A stretch of DNA of 33,698 bases from an uncultured Verrucomicrobiota bacterium (GCA_913061285.1 CAJXVR010000037.1:1-33698), one strand, 5' to 3'; numbered from the stretch's first letter, positions 16,476 through 24,665 are shown. The notes: a model not told the origin generated them from the letters alone. Made by a program: numbers and translations.

Positions 16476-17906
16476 CTATCGCCATTGGGCTGCCCAGGTT
16501 GACGTTTGGAATTGGCTTCGAATATTCCACTCACGTAGCTCTGCAAGGAGTCGCTCCTTCTCACCCTTGACGTCCTTTTGGTTCCAAAGATTCTCTAGCT
16601 CGTTGGGATCGTTCTGTAGGTCAAACAATTGCCCCCAGGGCTCATCAAGAAAATGGACGAGTTTCCATTGCTTATCTCGAACCATCGTCATGAATTGTGA
16701 GGTCGTAAAATTGCCATCGCCCGATTGTTCGGCATACACATAGGAGCGCCCGGCATCGCTCTCACCCTCCAAGGCCGCGCGTAATGAAAGGGCTTCAAGT
16801 GGCTCAGGCTTCTTCGCGCCCGCTAACTCCAGCAGGGTCGGGCCGATATCCATCTGCTGGCAAAGGGCCTCCACAACTCGACCGCCACTAAATCGCTTTG
16901 GAGCCCAAACAATCATCGGCACCCGGGTCACCAAATCGTACATCGTCCACTTCTGGCTATGCCCGTGATCCGTCAAACAGTCGCCATGATCTGAAGTAAA
17001 TACCACAATCCCGTTCTCCAAGTATCCCTGCTCTTCCAAAGCCGCCAGGATCTCGCCAATCTTCTCATCGATCATCGTCACGTTGGCCGAATAATAGGCA
17101 CGCTGCCGATGGCGTTGCTCGTCACTCGGCTGCAACAGATGGACCACCGAGTCATGATCGACTTCGGTGTTGTGACGCCTCATCCCGTGAAAAGGTTTCG
17201 GTTGCCCCGCTAGTTCCTTCTCCGTCACCGGCAATATGGGTAGTTGTTTACTCAGATAGCGCTCTGCATACCGAGGGATCGGATCATACGGGGGATGGGG
17301 GCCAGGAAAACCAATCTGTAGAAACAGAGGATCCTTCTTAGGATAATTCTTAATCCACCAGGTCGCCAAATCCCCAACAAAGAAATCGGGATGCGAATCT
17401 TCAGGCAATTCCCACTCAAAGGCACCCAATCGCTCCCGATAGTCGGGGAGCTGACGGTAGAGTTCACGCTGTTGTTTCACCAATCCACGTGCCCGTAAGG
17501 CTTTGTCCCACTCATCGAGATAATAGCGCCCTTCCAAGTAGCGATCTTTATTCTCCACAACAAAGCGCTGATCAAATCCCAGGGGCGTCTCAAATGGCCA
17601 GGTATGCATCTTCCCAATGTTAGTACAGTGGTAACCCGCCGAATTGAGCGTTTCGACCCAGGAATGCCGCCACTCGTCGGCGTTCTTCAGAATGCCTGTT
17701 GTGTGGGGATATAATCCAGTGAAGAGACTCGCGCGCGCGGGAGCGCAGGAAGCAGCGCTGACGAAACAATGCTCGAAACTAACCCCTTCCCGAATCAAGC
17801 GATCGAGCACAGGAGTCTCCATGTGATCAAAGCCTAGTCCATTAATGGTATCGTACCGTTGCTGATCGGTAATGATGAAAATGATATTTGGTTGCTCGGA
17901 GGCCAT
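16476..17906 (-). CDS. Cytoplasmic sulfatase (no signal peptide, CAPAR motif)
   Basis: Family S1 sulfatase of 476 residues that starts directly with the fold (MASEQPNIIFIITDQQR) and has no signal peptide, so it should act in the cytoplasm, unlike the other four in the window. Metal residues Asp14-Gln15 are the DQ variant common in choline-sulfatase-like and glycosaminoglycan-type 'TDQQR' enzymes. Formylglycine precursor Cys54 lies in CAPAR, with alanine in the usual serine position but consistent with C-x-P-x-R. GKMHTWP supplies the Lys/His pair, and 'FTSDHGDCLTDHG' the C-terminal metal site. It is the 5'-most gene of a seven-gene - strand run with two transporters, an aminotransferase, a NagA-like deacetylase and a sugar-acid dehydratase, which suggests it removes sulfate from an imported small molecule. 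Confidence 0.92.
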   Translation of the reverse strand: MASEQPNIIFIITDQQRYDTINGLGFDHMETPVLDRLIREGVSFEHCFVSAASCAPARASLFTGLYPHTTGILKNADEWRHSWVETLNSAGYHCTNIGKMHTWPFETPLGFDQRFVVENKDRYLEGRYYLDEWDKALRARGLVKQQRELYRQLPDYRERLGAFEWELPEDSHPDFFVGDLATWWIKNYPKKDPLFLQIGFPGPHPPYDPIPRYAERYLSKQLPILPVTEKELAGQPKPFHGMRRHNTEVDHDSVVHLLQPSDEQRHRQRAYYSANVTMIDEKIGEILAALEEQGYLENGIVVFTSDHGDCLTDHGHSQKWTMYDLVTRVPMIVWAPKRFSGGRVVEALCQQMDIGPTLLELAGAKKPEPLEALSLRAALEGESDAGRSYVYAEQSGDGNFTTSQFMTMVRDKQWKLVHFLDEPWGQLFDLQNDPNELENLWNQKDVKGEKERLLAELREWNIRSQFQTSTWAAQWR

Positions 17907-18191
17907 AGCAGATACACCCCACCCAATCTACAAACCCTCAACGACTGCACAGAATCGTCAACATAAACCCGGCGACGTAAGGCACGACTCTAGACGCTTC
18001 TGCCCTCACCGTCGAGTAGGATCCGCGGTTGAAGAATCACCTCGAGCCCCCATTGCTCCAACGATCGTCACAACCAAACACGCGATTCAGTGAATGGGAA
18101 CCGACCGTGAGAAGAACCCGCCTTAACGAGCCTCGGAATTTCCGGAACATGTCGTGTTGGCATCGGAGCAGAACCATGCTAAGTCTCATAC
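17907..18191. other. Divergent intergenic region between - strand catabolic run and + strand VOC gene
   Basis: About 285 bases that must hold promoters for both directions. I see no convincing -35/-10 pair, operator palindrome or RNA element. The ORF at 17872-18093 begins inside the sulfatase gene and lacks protein-like character. Confidence 0.4.
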
Positions 18192-18539
18192 GTGCAAGTT
18201 GAGAAACTCAAATACATCATCTGGGCCAAGGATCTGGATCGCGCCGTCTCGTTCTACCAGAGCGTCTTCGACGCCGAGGTCGTCAAACAATCCGAGGTCA
18301 TGGCCGAGCTCTCAATTGCCGGGACGCTGATCGGCATCCACAGTGGCGGTGAGGGCAAGAGGACTTGGACAGGCATGAGTTTTCAGATCAGTGATCTCTT
18401 TGCCGGTTGCGAATTACTTCAAGCCCAGGGCGGTACCGTGATCCGCCCGCCAGAAGACACCCCAGAAGAACCGGCCCATCTCGCAATGTGTGCCGACACG
18501 GAAGGGAACGAAATCATGCTGACGAAGAAGCGAGGTTAG
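18192..18539 (+). CDS. VOC-family (glyoxalase/bleomycin-resistance-like) protein
   Basis: 115-residue single-module vicinal-oxygen-chelate protein. It opens with 'YIIWAKDLDRAVSFYQSVF', the standard first beta-alpha unit, and ends with 'HLAMCADTEGNEIMLTKK', matching the D-P-x-G-N-x-[IFV] type close of the fold (here DTEGNEI). This places a potential C-terminal metal glutamate in the usual spot. VOC proteins include glyoxalase I, dioxygenases and antibiotic-binding proteins. A lone short member like this cannot be assigned a reaction. GTG 18192 is used because no in-frame ATG precedes the first strand. It is followed after 180 bases by the STAS fusion gene, with a possible terminator in between, so it is probably a separate transcript. 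Confidence 0.85.
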   Translation: MQVEKLKYIIWAKDLDRAVSFYQSVFDAEVVKQSEVMAELSIAGTLIGIHSGGEGKRTWTGMSFQISDLFAGCELLQAQGGTVIRPPEDTPEEPAHLAMCADTEGNEIMLTKKRG

Positions 18540-18543
18540 CACT

Positions 18544-18578
18544 CCGGGAGAGCCCCCCGGGGACGAGACGTTTTTCTC
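18544..18578 (+). terminator. Possible weak terminator after VOC gene
   Basis: Just after the VOC stop, CCGGG-AGAGCC-CCCGG (18544-18559) forms a short GC stem, followed by CGAGACGTTTTTCTCG (18564-18579), itself a small hairpin containing a T5 run. The arrangement could terminate transcription, but both stems are only 5 bp. Confidence 0.28.
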
Positions 18579-18719
18579 GCACTGGGCACCGTCACACGAC
18601 ACATCTTCCAGGCGAGGCACAATGCATTGCGATAAACAAAGGGAGCATTCATTACCAGGGGGAGGTACAGACCTGAACAATCCCCCCAACAAGGTGATGA
18701 GTGAGCACAGCAGCAAGAT

Positions 18720-20246
18720 ATGACGGAGAGCATCGGTAATTCCCGCAATCAAAAAATCTCCCCCCAGATCGTAGGCAGAGAGACGGTGCCCAGTCCCGAG
18801 GCGGCAAGATCATTTCCGGTCTGCTTGCTTGGCCTACCGCTCTTTGCCCCGGTTACTGAAATTCTAACCTCAGCTATCCGCCGAACCAATTCATCGAAAA
18901 CGCAGCGTGCTAAGTATTTTGCTACGGCCTGCTTCGAAACCTTGTTGACAGCCGCGGAAGACAGCGAAATCCATCGCTTCTTGTCCAACGCCGACCATCT
19001 CTTTCCCAGTGGTCTTCCTGCCCGTTTCGCGAGCAAACAATTCGGCTTATCCTTTCAGAATAGTCACTCGCAACGAACGATTACGAATCAGCTACTCGAC
19101 TATGCAGAAGCCAACGACAAGTCACTCTTTATCGTCGGGCAACGACCACAAAAACACGCCAAACCGGCGAGCAATATCTCAAAGCGCCGACCTCAACTCA
19201 AACTTGCCGGTGAGCGCTGGATCTGGCCAAAGGATTGGACAAACAAAGACGCGTTTGAACTCAACAAGCTACTGCAAGAGCGACGCCCGGATATCATTCT
19301 TTGCTCTCTAAAATACATCCCGGCAAAATCATGGATGGCTGAAAACGGCCGAGCCTTAGCAAAATCGATTGTTTTCGAACTTGGCTCGAGCGACCTTCTT
19401 TTCGAATCCATCACTGGGGTTCGTTACCAAAACAACTTCCACTCGTGGCTCCTACGTCCCTTCAATCGCTTTAAATTCCTTGCTCGATTTAATCTCCAGT
19501 ACTTCAAGCGACTAGGAAAATTCATTGCCCAAAACTTCAGCCAACGACAGGTTCTGCGAAGCTGCCAAAGAAGAACGCAAGCCCATCCCAAGGACGCCCT
19601 CTTTCCTAGGGTTCCTGCCGAGGAGTTTGATCTCATTACCCTCCCCAGCCGATTCGACATATCGTTTCTACGGCGATTTCATTCAGAGTGGCACCAGCTC
19701 GCAAACGCGACCCAGGGGGTCGTTCTCAACGCGGCAGCTGTCGAGTCATTTGATATGATGACGCTAGGGACCCTCCTACACCTCACCCAAGCCCTCCAAC
19801 AAGCAGGCCATCACCTTGTCATCCAAGACCCACCTCTTTCATTGGTTCGATTCATACAACACGCTAAACTCTCTTCAAGCCTGCATACTCGATACAATCA
19901 AGCTTCCGCAGAAGAGCTTGCTAGAGAAAGTGCATGGACCAGGGCCGGCGCTGTCGATCCCACAAGTGAAGCGATCGTGTGGAAAGGCAACGTTACCGCG
20001 CAGACCATCGATCGTATCTGGGAGGATACAACAGGAACGATCAAGCGGAAGGAACAAACCACCCAAAGCTTTCAAGTCGACCTAAACAAAGTCACCCTGC
20101 TAGATAGCACAGGCATTGGCACGATGATTAAGTTGAAAAAGCGTCTGAGCAAACAAGGATACCGCATCGCTTACGTTAACCCGAATCAGAACGTCCGAAA
20201 GGTTCTGGAGATGACCCAGCTTTCTGAATACCTCCTCAAGGACTAA
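18720..20246 (+). CDS. Degenerate WecG/TagA-like glycosyltransferase domain fused to two STAS domains
   Basis: 508 residues with an unusual architecture. Residues about 35-270 follow the WecG/TagA/CpsF (GT26) pattern: 'FATACFETLLTAAEDSEIHRFLSNAD' parallels the helix before the active site, 'SLFIVGQRPQ' the central strand and glycine loop, and 'RRPDIILCSLKYIPAKSWM' the nucleotide-binding segment. But the catalytic Asp of the conserved P/ADG is missing (FPSGLP), G-x-P-K-Q-E has become KYIPAKSW, and the GVGG loop is ELGSSD, so enzyme activity looks lost. Residues about 303-392 form a first STAS domain without the D-S-x-G phosphoacceptor (SFDMMTLG). Residues about 415-506 form a second STAS domain with it intact (DSTGIG, 462-467). 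ATG 18720 gives the full fold. It is followed by a stand-alone STAS gene and a CsaB-like gene. The GT26 call rests on motif pattern by eye and needs a profile search. Confidence 0.7.
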   Translation: MTESIGNSRNQKISPQIVGRETVPSPEAARSFPVCLLGLPLFAPVTEILTSAIRRTNSSKTQRAKYFATACFETLLTAAEDSEIHRFLSNADHLFPSGLPARFASKQFGLSFQNSHSQRTITNQLLDYAEANDKSLFIVGQRPQKHAKPASNISKRRPQLKLAGERWIWPKDWTNKDAFELNKLLQERRPDIILCSLKYIPAKSWMAENGRALAKSIVFELGSSDLLFESITGVRYQNNFHSWLLRPFNRFKFLARFNLQYFKRLGKFIAQNFSQRQVLRSCQRRTQAHPKDALFPRVPAEEFDLITLPSRFDISFLRRFHSEWHQLANATQGVVLNAAAVESFDMMTLGTLLHLTQALQQAGHHLVIQDPPLSLVRFIQHAKLSSSLHTRYNQASAEELARESAWTRAGAVDPTSEAIVWKGNVTAQTIDRIWEDTTGTIKRKEQTTQSFQVDLNKVTLLDSTGIGTMIKLKKRLSKQGYRIAYVNPNQNVRKVLEMTQLSEYLLKD

Positions 20247-20289
20247 CCAAGAGAAGAGCGGCTCGCTTCGATTTCATTCGGGGTCAACA

Positions 20290-20301
20290 AATTTTAAAAT
20301 T
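20290..20301. promoter_or_regulatory. AT-rich perfect palindrome upstream of STAS gene
   Basis: AATTTTAAAATT is a perfect 12-bp palindrome 59 bases before the STAS gene ATG. It overlaps a plausible -10-like TAAAAT with GGTCAA further upstream. It may be a promoter or operator, or simply AT-rich sequence. Confidence 0.25.
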
Positions 20302-20360
20302 CTATCGTGGTTCCCACCAGGTTCGCTGTATTATTCCCAGAAATCCGAGCGATAAGGACA

Positions 20361-20681
20361 ATGCAACTAGAAACTCAGGGCACCAAATTGGTTGTCTCAA
20401 AGGTTCCGGAGCTGACGGCGAGCAACGCGTCAGACATCAAGACGGAAGTTAAGGCTGCGATCGAGGACACGCATACTCAGATCGACATCGACCTTTCAAC
20501 AACGGGCTTCGTCGATAGTAGTGGCCTCGGGGTGCTAATTGGGCTGCACAAGGCGATGGTAGCGAAGCAGGGATCGATCCGAATTCTCAATCCGGGCGAG
20601 AGCGTTCAGCAAGTCCTGGAGCTCACGCGCCTCCACCGCCTCTTCGAAGTCGTCATTTCAAATCCGAATGCTACCGAGTAA
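20361..20681 (+). CDS. Stand-alone STAS protein (anti-sigma-factor antagonist family)
   Basis: With ATG 20361 (106 aa, preceded by AAGGACA) this is a single STAS domain of the SpoIIAA/RsbV type. The track start, GTG 20307, adds 18 residues with no domain similarity. The phosphoacceptor motif DSSGLG (residues 52-57) is intact, and the usual 'TRLHRLFEV' C-terminal helix is present. In characterised systems such proteins switch partners (an HPK-like kinase/anti-sigma factor) on phosphorylation. No kinase, phosphatase or sigma factor gene is seen nearby. Its neighbours are the GT26-like double-STAS fusion 114 bases upstream and the pyruvyltransferase-like gene 81 bases downstream, so it probably acts with them. 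All three in one direction suggests an operon. Confidence 0.9.
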   Translation: MQLETQGTKLVVSKVPELTASNASDIKTEVKAAIEDTHTQIDIDLSTTGFVDSSGLGVLIGLHKAMVAKQGSIRILNPGESVQQVLELTRLHRLFEVVISNPNATE

Positions 20682-20762
20682 GGCACCCGTCAGATCTTGA
20701 GTTCGTGAGCGTGTCAAACCTCCTGAGCAATCAGATCTCAAACACCTCACACGCCCCCACAA

Positions 20763-21992
20763 ATGGAGGAAGAACCTACGAACAAGCCCCGAATCCTCAT
20801 CGGTGGCGTTCCCTTCGGGCGCGGCAATGTTGCTGATGAAGCGGTTGCGGAAGCGGTCGTAACGATCGTCCGTGAACTCTGCCCAACGGCAGAAATATCC
20901 GTCAGCACAGATCAGGAAGCTCCAACGCGGAAAAGGCTTAGCATAAAAACCAGCCCACTGATTGAGTTTCCGGATTCAAAGATCAGCCAGGAAATGACCC
21001 GTGAAATCATACGGGACCAGGACTGGATTATTTGGGCTGGCGCGTTTGGGCTTTCCGATTATCCGCTCGAAGCGCTGAGCCTCCTCGATCAGGCGCAGCA
21101 GGAAGGTGTCAAAACCATTATTTTCTGCGTTGGCCAGGACTCTCGGGCAACACGCCCCACTACGTCAGGCGCGAAGAAAGCACTCTTCGGAACGATTCGC
21201 TTTCTCACCGCTGGAATCGTCGATCTCAACGCAGAATCAGAGGCGAAGCGGGATGCGTCCCTCGTTGAAATAATAAACCGAGTGATCCCCAAGACGGATC
21301 TCGTCATCTTGAGAGATCACGCAACGGCCAACGAACTCGGCAAGCTCCTCGATGCACCGGAACCAAAGCTGATTGGGGCTGACCCGATGATCTCATTGAC
21401 TTGTCAGGACATCGACACCTGTCGTTTTCCACGAGATACGATGGACTTTCTCGAACGATCCGATTTCAAGATCGCGCTCAGTATTTCTAGCGATTATCCT
21501 GCGGCCTCTTTGCGGAGAATCAAAAGCACACTGGATTCACTCATCACGAACAAGCAAGCCAAGTTCCTCGGTATCCCCTTGAATCCATCGACGGATACTC
21601 AGGCGCTTACCGAACTTCAATCCCAACTTGAAACTCCAGCAGCCATGCTTGTCCTCAAGGGAAGCTATGACCCGGACGAAATCATGGCGGCTACAAGCAG
21701 AGTTGACGTAGTGATTAGTGACCAACGCGAACTCCTCTTCCTAGCAGCGAACACGTTGACTCCCTTCGTCAACCTTGGACCTCACTCGTCTAGCAAAACG
21801 TTGGCCGAGCAATTTGGTCTTCCGACTGTTAACAATTGCAGCGATGTGGAATCCGAAATCTTCGCAAAGGAGATTGCGGAGCTCACGGAGATTCGAGCCT
21901 CCTTTCGAAAGAAAGCCATCACGGTGAAACTCGACATGCTCGCCCAGCTCAAAGCCGCAAAACAGCAGTTGAGTGATACGCTTAACCGCTAG
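20763..21992 (+). CDS. CsaB-like polysaccharide pyruvyltransferase-family protein, possibly inactive
   Basis: 409 residues of the polysaccharide pyruvyl transferase (PF04230) type, a GT-B-like fold that in CsaB adds ketal pyruvate to cell-wall polymer. The N-terminal 'GGVPFGRGNVADEAVAEA' matches the family G-x-G-N-x-G-D-E-A motif. 'IWAGAFGLSD', 'IIFCVGQDS' and 'DLVILRDHATANELGKLL' followed by ADPMISL match the central blocks. The C-terminal R-x-H segment (usually G-x-R-L-H) is REL in 'VVISDQRELLFLAANT', so a residue important in characterised pyruvyltransferases is absent. In Bacillus and cyanobacteria csaB and tagA-type genes are often adjacent, and the same pairing here supports both family calls. 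Ends about 100 bases before a strong terminator. Function may be structural or regulatory rather than catalytic. Confidence 0.75.
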   Translation: MEEEPTNKPRILIGGVPFGRGNVADEAVAEAVVTIVRELCPTAEISVSTDQEAPTRKRLSIKTSPLIEFPDSKISQEMTREIIRDQDWIIWAGAFGLSDYPLEALSLLDQAQQEGVKTIIFCVGQDSRATRPTTSGAKKALFGTIRFLTAGIVDLNAESEAKRDASLVEIINRVIPKTDLVILRDHATANELGKLLDAPEPKLIGADPMISLTCQDIDTCRFPRDTMDFLERSDFKIALSISSDYPAASLRRIKSTLDSLITNKQAKFLGIPLNPSTDTQALTELQSQLETPAAMLVLKGSYDPDEIMAATSRVDVVISDQRELLFLAANTLTPFVNLGPHSSSKTLAEQFGLPTVNNCSDVESEIFAKEIAELTEIRASFRKKAITVKLDMLAQLKAAKQQLSDTLNR

Positions 21993-22089
21993 CAGCAAGC
22001 CACCCTTTTCCCTGGCTCCATAACCTTTTGAGGTCGGCACCACACGGTTGCCCCGTCCAACGAAGGTCTCTTGTCCTACAAGAATAAAA

Positions 22090-22119
22090 AAAGGATGAGA
22101 ACCTAAGTTCTCATCCTTT
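22090..22119. terminator. Strong bidirectional intrinsic terminator
   Basis: A perfect 10-bp GC-containing stem (GGATGAGAAC, 22093-22102; loop CTAA; GTTCTCATCC, 22107-22116) is flanked by A-run on the left and TTTA on the right, extending pairing to 13 bp. It lies between the converging CsaB-like (+) and pseudopilin (-) genes, where a bidirectional rho-independent terminator is expected. Confidence 0.88.
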
Positions 22120-22162
22120 AAAATGATTGCCACTAACCTGAAAGGACAGCGGCGGCTGTCAA

Positions 22163-22177
22163 ATCCCTATGAGGGAT
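22163..22177 (-). terminator. Short hairpin at the pseudopilin stop, probable - strand terminator
   Basis: ATCCCT-ATG-AGGGAT is a perfect 6-bp stem that overlaps the stop codon of the - strand pseudopilin. Read on the - strand it is followed by TTTG. It may supplement the stronger hairpin 44 bases further on. Confidence 0.35.
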
Positions 22178-23034
22178 CAACGTGCTGGAAGTGAGTGACC
22201 GGTCTTTCGCTGCGTGCGAAGAGCCAACCACAAGATATCGGCATCCGTCGTTGACTGTGGCGTAGGCTTGACCCAACGGAATCGAACAGGGTTGATTCCT
22301 TGAGAGGCAGAAGCACTCCACTTATGAATCTCTGCATGTCCGTCAGCGAAGGCCAATCCACCAGCACTGTTATGATAGCTAGCAGGAAGGTCAACCCAAG
22401 GGTTGCCACGTTCCAATTCAGGAGTAAAACAACCAGCATCATTGATGCTATCTGGGTTCTCATCCATGTATACCCATGTTTGCGATGGTCCTGGATCGTT
22501 CAATCCTGAAGCCTTAGCAGTGTAGGTAGGATAATCGCGGGATGCCCAAGCATTGGTGTCATCACCGATGCGGATATTCCCAGAGATACTTCGAACACGC
22601 TCTGTCCAACCGAGACCACGTTGAGTTGGGCTCACTTTGTTGTCAGAAGGGCACTTGAATATATTTCGTGCGTTGGAGAAGTAGGTCGCGAGGACGGAAT
22701 ACTTCGGATCCAAGAGGAAGTTGACATTGGTGTTGTCTTGCCGGCTATCCCACGTCAACCAACCAGTGACCCAAGCACCTTGAGCGGTTGATCCACCATG
22801 ACGAGCAGTAGGAAAACTGTCCTCGTTGTCACCCAAATACATGTGACAAGCAAGCATGAGCTGCTTGTTGTTGCTCATACAAGAAACGCCCTTGGCTTTT
22901 TCCTTGGCTTTGCCCAAAGCAGGCAAAAGCATTCCAGCTAGAATCGCAATAATCGCGATCACGACGAGCAGCTCGATAAGCGTAAAAGCTCCTCGGGCCC
23001 CGATTGACCATTTTTTATTCTTCAAGTTTTTCAT
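22177..23034 (-). CDS. Prepilin-type N-terminal domain protein (PVC pseudopilin) 1
   Basis: 285 residues with a type IV prepilin signal: a basic leader, then [11 protein letters not shown] with cleavage expected before Phe (after Ala) and methylation of the new N-terminus, followed by the single hydrophobic helix ([15 protein letters not shown]). The conserved Glu at +5 is present. The globular part has the PVC motif near the end '[20 protein letters not shown]', containing the H-x...-DG signature of DUF1559-like/PVC major pseudopilins. Exported and probably anchored in, or assembled from, the inner membrane by a type II secretion/pilus machine encoded elsewhere. Nearly the same C-terminal motif occurs in the gene at 25017. 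Divergent from a sigma-54 activator gene, with a possible sigma-54 promoter between them. ATG 23034 lacks a clear Shine-Dalgarno sequence. Confidence 0.92.
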   Translation of the reverse strand: MKNLKNKKWSIGARGAFTLIELLVVIAIIAILAGMLLPALGKAKEKAKGVSCMSNNKQLMLACHMYLGDNEDSFPTARHGGSTAQGAWVTGWLTWDSRQDNTNVNFLLDPKYSVLATYFSNARNIFKCPSDNKVSPTQRGLGWTERVRSISGNIRIGDDTNAWASRDYPTYTAKASGLNDPGPSQTWVYMDENPDSINDAGCFTPELERGNPWVDLPASYHNSAGGLAFADGHAEIHKWSASASQGINPVRFRWVKPTPQSTTDADILWLALRTQRKTGHSLPAR

Positions 23035-23155
23035 ACGTACGAATAGAAAAAATCTACAGCTTTTCCTTCTAGACTTGGCCGGAAATTACACAGCGGAAGG
23101 GCCAAAGGCAAGTGTGCATTTAGCCGCACATGGAGTTTGACTAGGCTTTCAGGCC

Positions 23156-23176
23156 TCAGCAAGGCCCATTCCGCTA
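23156..23176 (-). promoter_or_regulatory. Candidate sigma-54 (-24/-12) promoter for pseudopilin 1
   Basis: On the - strand, GCGGAATGGGCCTTGCT contains GG, a 10-base spacer and GC, with a good -12 element (TTGCT). The -24 side (GGAAT) is a weak match to TGGCACG. It lies about 125 bases upstream of the pseudopilin ATG and next to an enhancer-binding-protein gene, with inverted repeats in the upstream activator position. Confidence 0.4.
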
Positions 23177-23203
23177 CGTTCCGGCTCAGGTTTCTCATGC
23201 ACC

Positions 23204-23272
23204 GCAATATTCGACGTGAGCCGGGAAAGTCAAATGGATCACCCGCTGTTCTTCGCTCCATTTGAATATTGC
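23204..23272. repeat. Nested inverted repeats between pseudopilin and sigma-54 activator genes
   Basis: Two perfect 9-bp inverted repeats: GCAATATTC (23204-23212) with GAATATTGC (23264-23272), and TCAAATGGA (23230-23238) with TCCATTTGA (23257-23265). The right arms overlap by two bases, so both stems cannot fully form together. The position, roughly 30-110 bases upstream of the candidate -24 element and 38 before the activator ATG, suits binding sites for the adjacent enhancer-binding protein. Confidence 0.5.
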
Positions 23273-23309
23273 ATTTGCAAAATACTCACGATAGAAACAG
23301 TGCAATTGC

Positions 23310-24665
23310 ATGATTGTAGCTATTTTTGAAGGAGCATCAAGCGGGCAGATTACCCATCAGATCGAAACGCTGGGTCATCGGCATCAAACATGTGATGAAG
23401 CTGGGATCAGTGAACTAAGCCACCATTCTACCGGCCTGGTCTATGTGTTTCCCATCGCTGTCACCCAAACCTCCCTTTGGCCCAGCCTCCGAGTCCGACT
23501 TGCTCACACGAATCGGCTTTATATCGTTGCTGGCGAGAATGCGCCGACGGACCAAATCGTCTCAGCAGTCAGGGACGGTGCGTACGACTATTTAGACCTC
23601 AACGACAGCGATACCCGTTGGAATAAGGCCCTCGAAAAGGCGGTGGAATCCCAAAGTCTTTGGATCCAACTCTATGGTGGAGCCCCGATGGAGACGGAAG
23701 ATATGTTGATTGGACAGTCTCCCGGTATGCAACATCTCAAAGAGGCGATTTCTCGACTTGGGCCAACGGACGCTACCGTGTTAATCCTTGGAGATTCAGG
23801 CGTCGGCAAAGAACGGGTCGCCGAGGCCCTTCATAAGGCGAGTGGGAAAGGTCCCTTTGTCCCCATTAATTGTGCTGCGATCCCCAAAGACTTGATTGAA
23901 GCCGAACTCTTCGGCGCAGTTAAAGGGGCCTACACGGGAGCTCTCAAAGACCGCCAAGGCCTGGTAGAACAAGCCCGTGGGGGAACCCTTTTCCTGGACG
24001 AAATCGGTGAATTCGATATCAGCCTCCAACCAAAGCTGCTCCGCTTCCTCGAAACGAGAATGGCAAGAAAGGTGGGTGGAACGAGTGAGTACAAAGCAGA
24101 TCTACGTTTGATCTCAGCAACCAATCGCAATCTCCAAGATGATATCGACTCAAATAGCTTCCGAGCGGACCTTTATTACCGTCTGTCAGAAATCACCCTC
24201 CGCGTTCCTCCCCTTCGGCTTCGACTGGAGGACATTCCATTGTTCACGATTAGCTTCATGCAGAAAGCTGGGGAACGTTTCGGCAAAATGTTTGATCAAG
24301 TCGAACCAGGCCTAGTCAAACGATTTCAAAGCTACGATTGGCCAGGGAATGTGCGGGAGCTTAAAAGTCATATAGACCGAATGGTTATCCTGTACGATGG
24401 ACCGATTCTCAGGGAGGCATGGTGGGATCAACCCCAGAGCGGGCAGGCTCGGGCCCAACAAGCCGCAGGAACGACCGATCCAGCAAAAACCAGATTTCCA
24501 CACGACCTTTCCGCCCCCCCCACGAGAATCCCCTCACAAAAGGAGCGAATCGAGCGAGCCAAGGAACTCTTGGCCAACGACGACCAGAATTTGAGCTGGG
24601 TATCAGCTCAGCTAGGAATCCACCCCACGACGCTCTATCGCTGGAGAAAACAAGGCAAAGTATAG
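23310..24665 (+). CDS. Sigma-54-dependent transcriptional activator with degenerate receiver domain
   Basis: 451-residue NtrC-family enhancer-binding protein. The AAA+ domain begins near residue 131 (MLIGQSPGM) and has Walker A GDSGVGKE, sigma-54 contact loop GAYTGA (Phe to Tyr variant of GAFTGA), Walker B GGTLFLDEIG, and 'FRADLYYRL' for the arginine finger. A Fis-type HTH follows at the C-terminus (LSWVSAQLGIHPTTLYRWRK). Residues 1-120 keep a receiver-like pattern ('QIVSAVRDGAYDYLDL' matches helix 4/strand 5), but no phosphoacceptor Asp is present at strand 3 (LVYVFPIAV) and the conserved Lys is Asn/Asp, so it is probably not controlled by phosphorylation. ATG 23310 is the track start and no better one was found. 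Its divergent neighbour, a pseudopilin with a possible sigma-54 promoter, is the likely target. Confidence 0.92.
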   Translation: MIVAIFEGASSGQITHQIETLGHRHQTCDEAGISELSHHSTGLVYVFPIAVTQTSLWPSLRVRLAHTNRLYIVAGENAPTDQIVSAVRDGAYDYLDLNDSDTRWNKALEKAVESQSLWIQLYGGAPMETEDMLIGQSPGMQHLKEAISRLGPTDATVLILGDSGVGKERVAEALHKASGKGPFVPINCAAIPKDLIEAELFGAVKGAYTGALKDRQGLVEQARGGTLFLDEIGEFDISLQPKLLRFLETRMARKVGGTSEYKADLRLISATNRNLQDDIDSNSFRADLYYRLSEITLRVPPLRLRLEDIPLFTISFMQKAGERFGKMFDQVEPGLVKRFQSYDWPGNVRELKSHIDRMVILYDGPILREAWWDQPQSGQARAQQAAGTTDPAKTRFPHDLSAPPTRIPSQKERIERAKELLANDDQNLSWVSAQLGIHPTTLYRWRKQGKV

